Part shown: in pieces, positions 6,737 through 9,326 of the stretch
How positions within the stretch are numbered: the first letter of the stretch is position 1
How the letters are laid out: every line of letters starts with the position of its first letter
Assembly (NCBI GenBank): GCA_018065885.1
Contig: JAGHSL010000076.1
Coordinates: 1-9,326, forward strand
DNA from: Candidatus Limimorpha equi
GTDB taxonomy: Bacteria > Bacteroidota > Bacteroidia > Bacteroidales > F082
Direction: 5' to 3'
Length of the DNA: 9,326 bases
Made by a program: the position numbers and the translations under genes
The notes under the pieces: generated by a model
What the model was told of the DNA's origin: nothing
Database searches by the model: none
What the model saw: the letters and a program-made list of their open reading frames with translations, nothing else

Positions 6737-8368
6737 ATGAACAACGCACTCATTACATTTGCAAAGCCGGAAAACGAACCTGTAAAATCATACAAACCAG
6801 GTAGCCCGGAACGCATTGAACTTCAGAAAGAACTTGAAAGACAATCAAATGAAGTTGTCGAAATACCGATTATCATCGGCGGCAAGGAAGTCCGCACTGG
6901 TGATATGGGCGAAGTGGTTATGCCTCACGACCACCATCATGTCATTGCCCGCTACCACAAAGTTGGCGAAAAGGAAGTGAAGATGGCCATCGACGCAGCC
7001 ATGGCAGCCAAGAAGGAATGGGAAAACACGCCTTGGGACGAACGCGCCTGTATCATGGCTCGCATCGGCGAAATGCTGGCTACCAAATACCGCGCCCGCA
7101 TCAACGCAGCCACCATGCTCGGCCAGAGCAAGAACTGCTTCCAAGCCGAAATCGACTCAGCTTGCGAAACCATCGACTTCTTCCGTTACAACAACTACTA
7201 TGCAAGCAAGCTTTACGCTGAACAGCCTGCATCGGCCAACGACCAGCTGAACCGCACCGAATACCGTCCTCTGGAAGGTTTCGTGATGGCCGTCACACCA
7301 TTCAACTTCACCTCCATCGCTTCCAACCTGAACATGACTCCAGCCTTGATGGGTAACACCACCATCTGGAAGCCTTCAACAACCGCTTTGCTGTCGAACT
7401 ACACCGACATGCAAATCTTCATGGAAGCCGGTCTGCCAGCAGGCGTCGTCAACTTCCTGCCAGGCAAGGGCAGCCTGATTGGCAACGTCGCCTTGCAGCA
7501 CAAAGACTTCGGTGCCATCCACTTCACCGGTTCAACCGCTACCTTCAAGAGCCTCTGGAAGATGGCTGGACAGAACCTCGACATGTACAAGGCTTATCCT
7601 CGTCTCGTCGGTGAAACCGGCGGCAAAGACTTCATCTTCGTCCACAACTCAGCTGACCCACAGGAAGTTGCCGTCGCTATTGTCCGCGGTGCTTTCGAAT
7701 TCCAAGGTCAGAAGTGCTCAGCCGCTTCACGCGCTTACGTTCCTGCTTCGATGTGGAACGAGGTCAAGAACCGTATCGGCGACATGATGTGTACCATCAA
7801 GATGGGTGATGTGAAAGACTTCACAAACTATGTCAACGCTGTCATCGACGAAGCTTCCTTCGACAACTGCAAGGGCTACATCGACCGCGCCAAGGCTTCG
7901 GCTGACGCTGAAATCGTGTTCGGCGGCAACTGCGACAAGACCGTCGGTTACTTTGTTGAACCAACCGTCATCCTCGCCAAGAATCCTCACTACGAATCCA
8001 TGGAACAGGAAATCTTCGGACCTATCATCACCATTTACGTCTACGAAGACAACAAGTTCGAAGAAATGCTCGATGTTTGCGACCAGACTTCACCATACGC
8101 CCTCACAGGCGCCTTCTTCGGCAACTGCCTCAAGGCTCAGAAGATTGCCAACGAAAAGCTCAAGTATGCTGCCGGCAACTTCTACTTCAACGACAAACCT
8201 ACGGGAGCTGTGGTCGGCATGCAGCCATTCGGTGGCGCACGCGCATCAGGCACCAACGACAAGGCCGGCGGCCTCTGGAACCTCATCCGCTGGACCAACC
8301 CACGCGCCATCAAGACGACATTCTGCCCTGCAAGAAACTACGGTTATCCTTTCCTTGCACAGGATTAA
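6737..8368 (+). CDS. pruA: L-glutamate gamma-semialdehyde (1-pyrroline-5-carboxylate) dehydrogenase
   Basis: The 543-aa enzyme oxidises glutamate gamma-semialdehyde to glutamate with NAD+, the second step of proline catabolism, in the cytoplasm. It is a full-length aldehyde dehydrogenase of the ALDH4 type, close in length to the stand-alone eukaryotic-like form and not the PutA fusion. Catalytic features are visible: N190 in TPFNFT, K212 in IWKPS, the nucleotide-binding FTGST (263-267), the general base E293 in VGETGGK and the nucleophile C327 in GQKCSA. It is transcribed alone from a good promoter and ends at a strong terminator; no proline dehydrogenase lies in the window. Its codon use is strikingly biased to C-ending codons (AAC, TTC, ATC) compared with its neighbours, suggesting high expression. 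Identity is confident; arginine/ornithine breakdown could also feed it. Confidence 0.95.
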   Translation: MNNALITFAKPENEPVKSYKPGSPERIELQKELERQSNEVVEIPIIIGGKEVRTGDMGEVVMPHDHHHVIARYHKVGEKEVKMAIDAAMAAKKEWENTPWDERACIMARIGEMLATKYRARINAATMLGQSKNCFQAEIDSACETIDFFRYNNYYASKLYAEQPASANDQLNRTEYRPLEGFVMAVTPFNFTSIASNLNMTPALMGNTTIWKPSTTALLSNYTDMQIFMEAGLPAGVVNFLPGKGSLIGNVALQHKDFGAIHFTGSTATFKSLWKMAGQNLDMYKAYPRLVGETGGKDFIFVHNSADPQEVAVAIVRGAFEFQGQKCSAASRAYVPASMWNEVKNRIGDMMCTIKMGDVKDFTNYVNAVIDEASFDNCKGYIDRAKASADAEIVFGGNCDKTVGYFVEPTVILAKNPHYESMEQEIFGPIITIYVYEDNKFEEMLDVCDQTSPYALTGAFFGNCLKAQKIANEKLKYAAGNFYFNDKPTGAVVGMQPFGGARASGTNDKAGGLWNLIRWTNPRAIKTTFCPARNYGYPFLAQD

Positions 8369-8388
8369 TAACGATTTAATTGTTTTTG

Positions 8389-8423
8389 AAAAGAATCCGC
8401 CAGCAAAACTGACGGATTCTTTT
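8389..8423 (+). terminator. Intrinsic terminator after the dehydrogenase
   Basis: AAAAGAATCCG (8389-8399) pairs perfectly with CGGATTCTTTT (8413-8423). After one C/A mismatch, CAG (8401-8403) pairs with CTG (8409-8411) around a CAAAA loop. The 3' arm ends in a T-run. It lies 20 bp after the stop codon and just before the promoter of the next operon. Confidence 0.9.
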
Positions 8424-8424
8424 A

Positions 8425-8453
8425 TTGCCTTTCGGAGAAAAACCGTACCTTTG
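8425..8453 (+). promoter_or_regulatory. Bacteroidetes promoter of the toxin-antitoxin operon
   Basis: TTG (8425-8427) and TACCTTTG (8446-8453) are separated by 18 nt, close to the phylum consensus. The start of transcription should be near 8458-8460, about 23 nt before the antitoxin ATG. The -33 element abuts the terminator of the preceding gene. Confidence 0.65.
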
Positions 8454-8482
8454 CCCCGAAAAACAAAAAAACAAGATAAGCT

Positions 8483-8737
8483 ATGAGCGAAACAACTTTG
8501 AACAATCTGCTTGAATACCTTTACGATACGCTGACACCAAGCAATATGCGCTGGGTAGGTGAACACCTTATCAAGCAAGCCAATCATAAGGAGGAATCGG
8601 CGAAGCCCTACACTATGGAAGAAATCAACACAAGGATTGCCCAATCCGAGCGTGACTCAGTCGAAGGCAAGGTGTATGATTTCGACGATGTGATGCGTGA
8701 ACTCGAAGAGGAACTTGAAACGCCCACGACAATATGA
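8483..8737 (+). CDS. Antitoxin of a ParE/RelE-type toxin-antitoxin operon
   Basis: The 84-aa acidic protein begins MSETTLNNLLEYLYDTLTPSNMRWVGEHLI and ends in a helix DFDDVMRELEEELE (about 67-80). The N-terminal third (LTPSNMRWVGEHLI) would be the dimerising/DNA-contact part, and the YTMEEINTRIAQSERD..GKVYDFDDVM section resembles the toxin-neutralising tail of Bacteroidetes antitoxins paired with ParE/RelE toxins. Its stop TGA overlaps the toxin ATG (ATGA at 8734-8737), a typical coupled arrangement. The gene looks intact with its own promoter, so the antitoxin may still be made although its toxin is broken. Role assigned from partner and layout; the DNA-binding fold is not certain. Confidence 0.75.
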   Translation: MSETTLNNLLEYLYDTLTPSNMRWVGEHLIKQANHKEESAKPYTMEEINTRIAQSERDSVEGKVYDFDDVMRELEEELETPTTI

Positions 8738-9045
8738 AAGTGATGATGACCGATTTTGCGAAGAACCAAATCCGCAAAACCGCCTGATATATTAACAAGG
8801 AGTTCGGCAGACAAAGCAAAGACAAATTCTTGCTTGAAGTACGCCAGACGAAATGTTTACTTGAAACCAACCCCTTCCTTGGCTCAATAGAGCCACTATT
8901 AGCCGATAGACCAACGACATACTATAGTATCGTCGTAAACCATTTAAGCAAAATGGTTTACCGTATTATGGACGACTATCTCGAAGTGGCGGACTTCTGG
9001 GACACACGCCGCGAACCGAAAAAACAGGCAGGGCAAACGAAATGA
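8734..9045 (+). pseudogene. ParE/RelE-type toxin interrupted by an in-frame TGA
   Basis: Reading from the ATG that overlaps the antitoxin stop gives MKVMMTDFAKNQIRKTA, then TGA at 8785-8787, then the same frame continues without interruption as YINKEFGRQSKDKFLLEVRQ... to the stop ending at 9045, about 102 sense codons in all. The whole frame matches a ParE/RelE plasmid-stabilisation toxin: the two N-terminal helices, NPFLGSIEPLL (about 51-61), YYSIVVN, MVYRIMDDYLEVADFWDTRREPKK at the C-terminus. No frameshift is present and the downstream part is well preserved, so a single base change (for example CGA to TGA) is the simplest cause and probably recent. Such toxins act on gyrase or on mRNA at the ribosome. 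Sequencing error is the main alternative. Confidence 0.85.
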
Positions 9046-9099
9046 CGGTTACGTCTCTTTACATTTATTCTGTTCATCATATCAAACATATTTCATCAT

Positions 9100-9125
9100 A
9101 ATTTGTTCAACGCATTGAACAAATT
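9100..9125. promoter_or_regulatory. Operator-like palindrome 1 (perfect)
   Basis: AATTTGTTCAA (9100-9110), spacer CGCA, TTGAACAAATT (9115-9125): a perfect 11-bp inverted repeat. It is the best of three related sites upstream of the ATPase-like gene at 9279, and most distant from its promoter. It is not followed by a T-run, so a terminator role is unlikely. Confidence 0.7.
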
Positions 9126-9189
9126 CAAATAAAATTCGTAAATCTCAAAAAAACAAACGTCCCCAAAAAACACACCATCAGAAACCATA

Positions 9190-9215
9190 AATTTGTTCAA
9201 TGAGCAAAACATTTT
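9190..9215. promoter_or_regulatory. Operator-like palindrome 2 (one intact half-site)
   Basis: The left half AATTTGTTCAA (9190-9200) is identical to that of palindrome 1. The spacer is TGAG and the right half (9205-9215) is degenerate, keeping only the AACA core. Its centre is 90 bp downstream of palindrome 1 and 33 bp upstream of palindrome 3. Confidence 0.55.
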
Positions 9216-9222
9216 TATAATG

Positions 9223-9248
9223 AATTTGTTTTGCGTATTGAACAAATT
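9223..9248. promoter_or_regulatory. Operator-like palindrome 3, covering the promoter
   Basis: AATTTGTTTTG (9223-9233), spacer CGTA, TTGAACAAATT (9238-9248). The right half is identical to palindrome 1 and the left half matches in its outer eight bases. It ends 2 bp before the -7 box at 9251 and spans the -33 region, so a bound protein would block RNA polymerase. Confidence 0.65.
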
Positions 9249-9258
9249 AGTATCTTTG
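9226..9258 (+). promoter_or_regulatory. Bacteroidetes promoter of the gene at 9279
   Basis: TATCTTTG (9251-9258) fits TAnnTTTG. Two TTG candidates for the -33 element lie at 9226-9228 (22-nt spacing) and 9231-9233 (17-nt spacing), both inside palindrome 3. The expected start is near 9263-9265, leaving a leader of about 15 nt before the ATG. Confidence 0.65.
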
Positions 9259-9278
9259 CAACCATAAACATTTTGAAT

Positions 9279-9326
9279 ATGGAAACGCTGATTAACAGGC
9301 ATAAACGCCTCATTTCACAAGTAAAG
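9279..9326 (+). CDS. Start of a gene, probably an AAA/DUF4143-type P-loop ATPase (partial)
   Basis: Sixteen codons from ATG 9279 stay open to the end of the window: METLINRHKRLISQVK. This resembles the N-terminus of Bacteroidetes AAA-family ATPases with a C-terminal DUF4143 region, which typically begin with a 'IN.HKRLIS.VK' helix before the Walker A loop. The Walker motifs lie outside the window, so the assignment rests on sixteen residues plus a good promoter and three operator-like palindromes upstream. Proteins of this class carry a winged-helix-like region and are common accessory genes; their cellular role is not established. It could still be another protein. Confidence 0.5.
   Translation, partial: METLINRHKRLISQVK

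Noticed and set aside
7830..8486. 218-aa plus-strand open frame overlapping the end of pruA
   Set aside because: Ser/Thr-rich out-of-frame reading of the biased dehydrogenase codons; runs through the terminator.
8785..8787. TGA as a recoded sense codon in the toxin
   Set aside because: Other genes here end at TGA (GNAT, HD phosphohydrolase, antitoxin) and none shows an internal TGA, so a nonsense mutation or read error is simpler.
9100..9125. Palindrome as terminator of the toxin-antitoxin operon
   Set aside because: No T-run follows and the same sequence recurs twice near the next promoter, so an operator fits better.
9096..9302. 68-aa minus-strand open frame across the palindrome region
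   Set aside because: It reads the AT-rich regulatory region and the start of the plus-strand gene backwards; Asn/Phe/Leu-rich with no domain.

Overview
The window looks like a chromosome segment from a Bacteroidales-type Bacteroidetes. Several genes are preceded by the Bacteroidetes promoter form TTG-N17..22-TAnnTTTG, there are almost no strong Shine-Dalgarno sequences, one intergenic gap carries 'aaccgcagattacactgatttt'-style repetitive text, and the protein set fits the phylum (lipoprotein with an acidic/charged export signal, large HD phosphohydrolase, cytoplasmic YkfC-type peptidase, ALDH4-type dehydrogenase, small toxin-antitoxin pairs, DUF4143-type ATPase start). The species cannot be named from the sequence.

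Layout. Positions 1-460 hold no convincing gene, but 1-197 is dense with nested inverted repeats and two leftward promoter-like sites. Next come a di-haem cytochrome c peroxidase/MauG-family lipoprotein (461-1522), a promoter, a 52-aa ORF (1573-1731) and a GNAT acetyltransferase resembling tRNA-acetylating toxins (1759-2280). A YhcC/TIGR01212-type radical SAM protein (2305-3261) follows. It is convergent with a PgpH-type 7TM-HD c-di-AMP phosphodiesterase on the minus strand (3379-5454). Divergent from that gene is a YkfC-like NlpC/P60 peptidase (5572-6288 plus stop). A 445-bp repeat-rich gap with a good promoter leads into a well-conserved L-glutamate gamma-semialdehyde dehydrogenase (6737-8368), closed by a clear intrinsic terminator.

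The right end is accessory. A two-gene toxin-antitoxin operon has an intact antitoxin and a ParE/RelE-type toxin broken by one in-frame TGA. Then a 230-bp region carries three related 26-bp palindromes, the last sitting on the promoter of a gene that enters the window's end with METLINRHKRLISQVK, the kind of start seen in Bacteroidetes AAA/DUF4143 ATPases.

The housekeeping genes (PgpH, YkfC-like, PruA, radical SAM) do not form one pathway. They look like separate transcription units with small mobile or selfish modules inserted between them. The observations most worth following up are the palindrome array before the ATPase, the 52-aa ORF plus GNAT pair, the nested-repeat region at the left edge and the freshly broken toxin.
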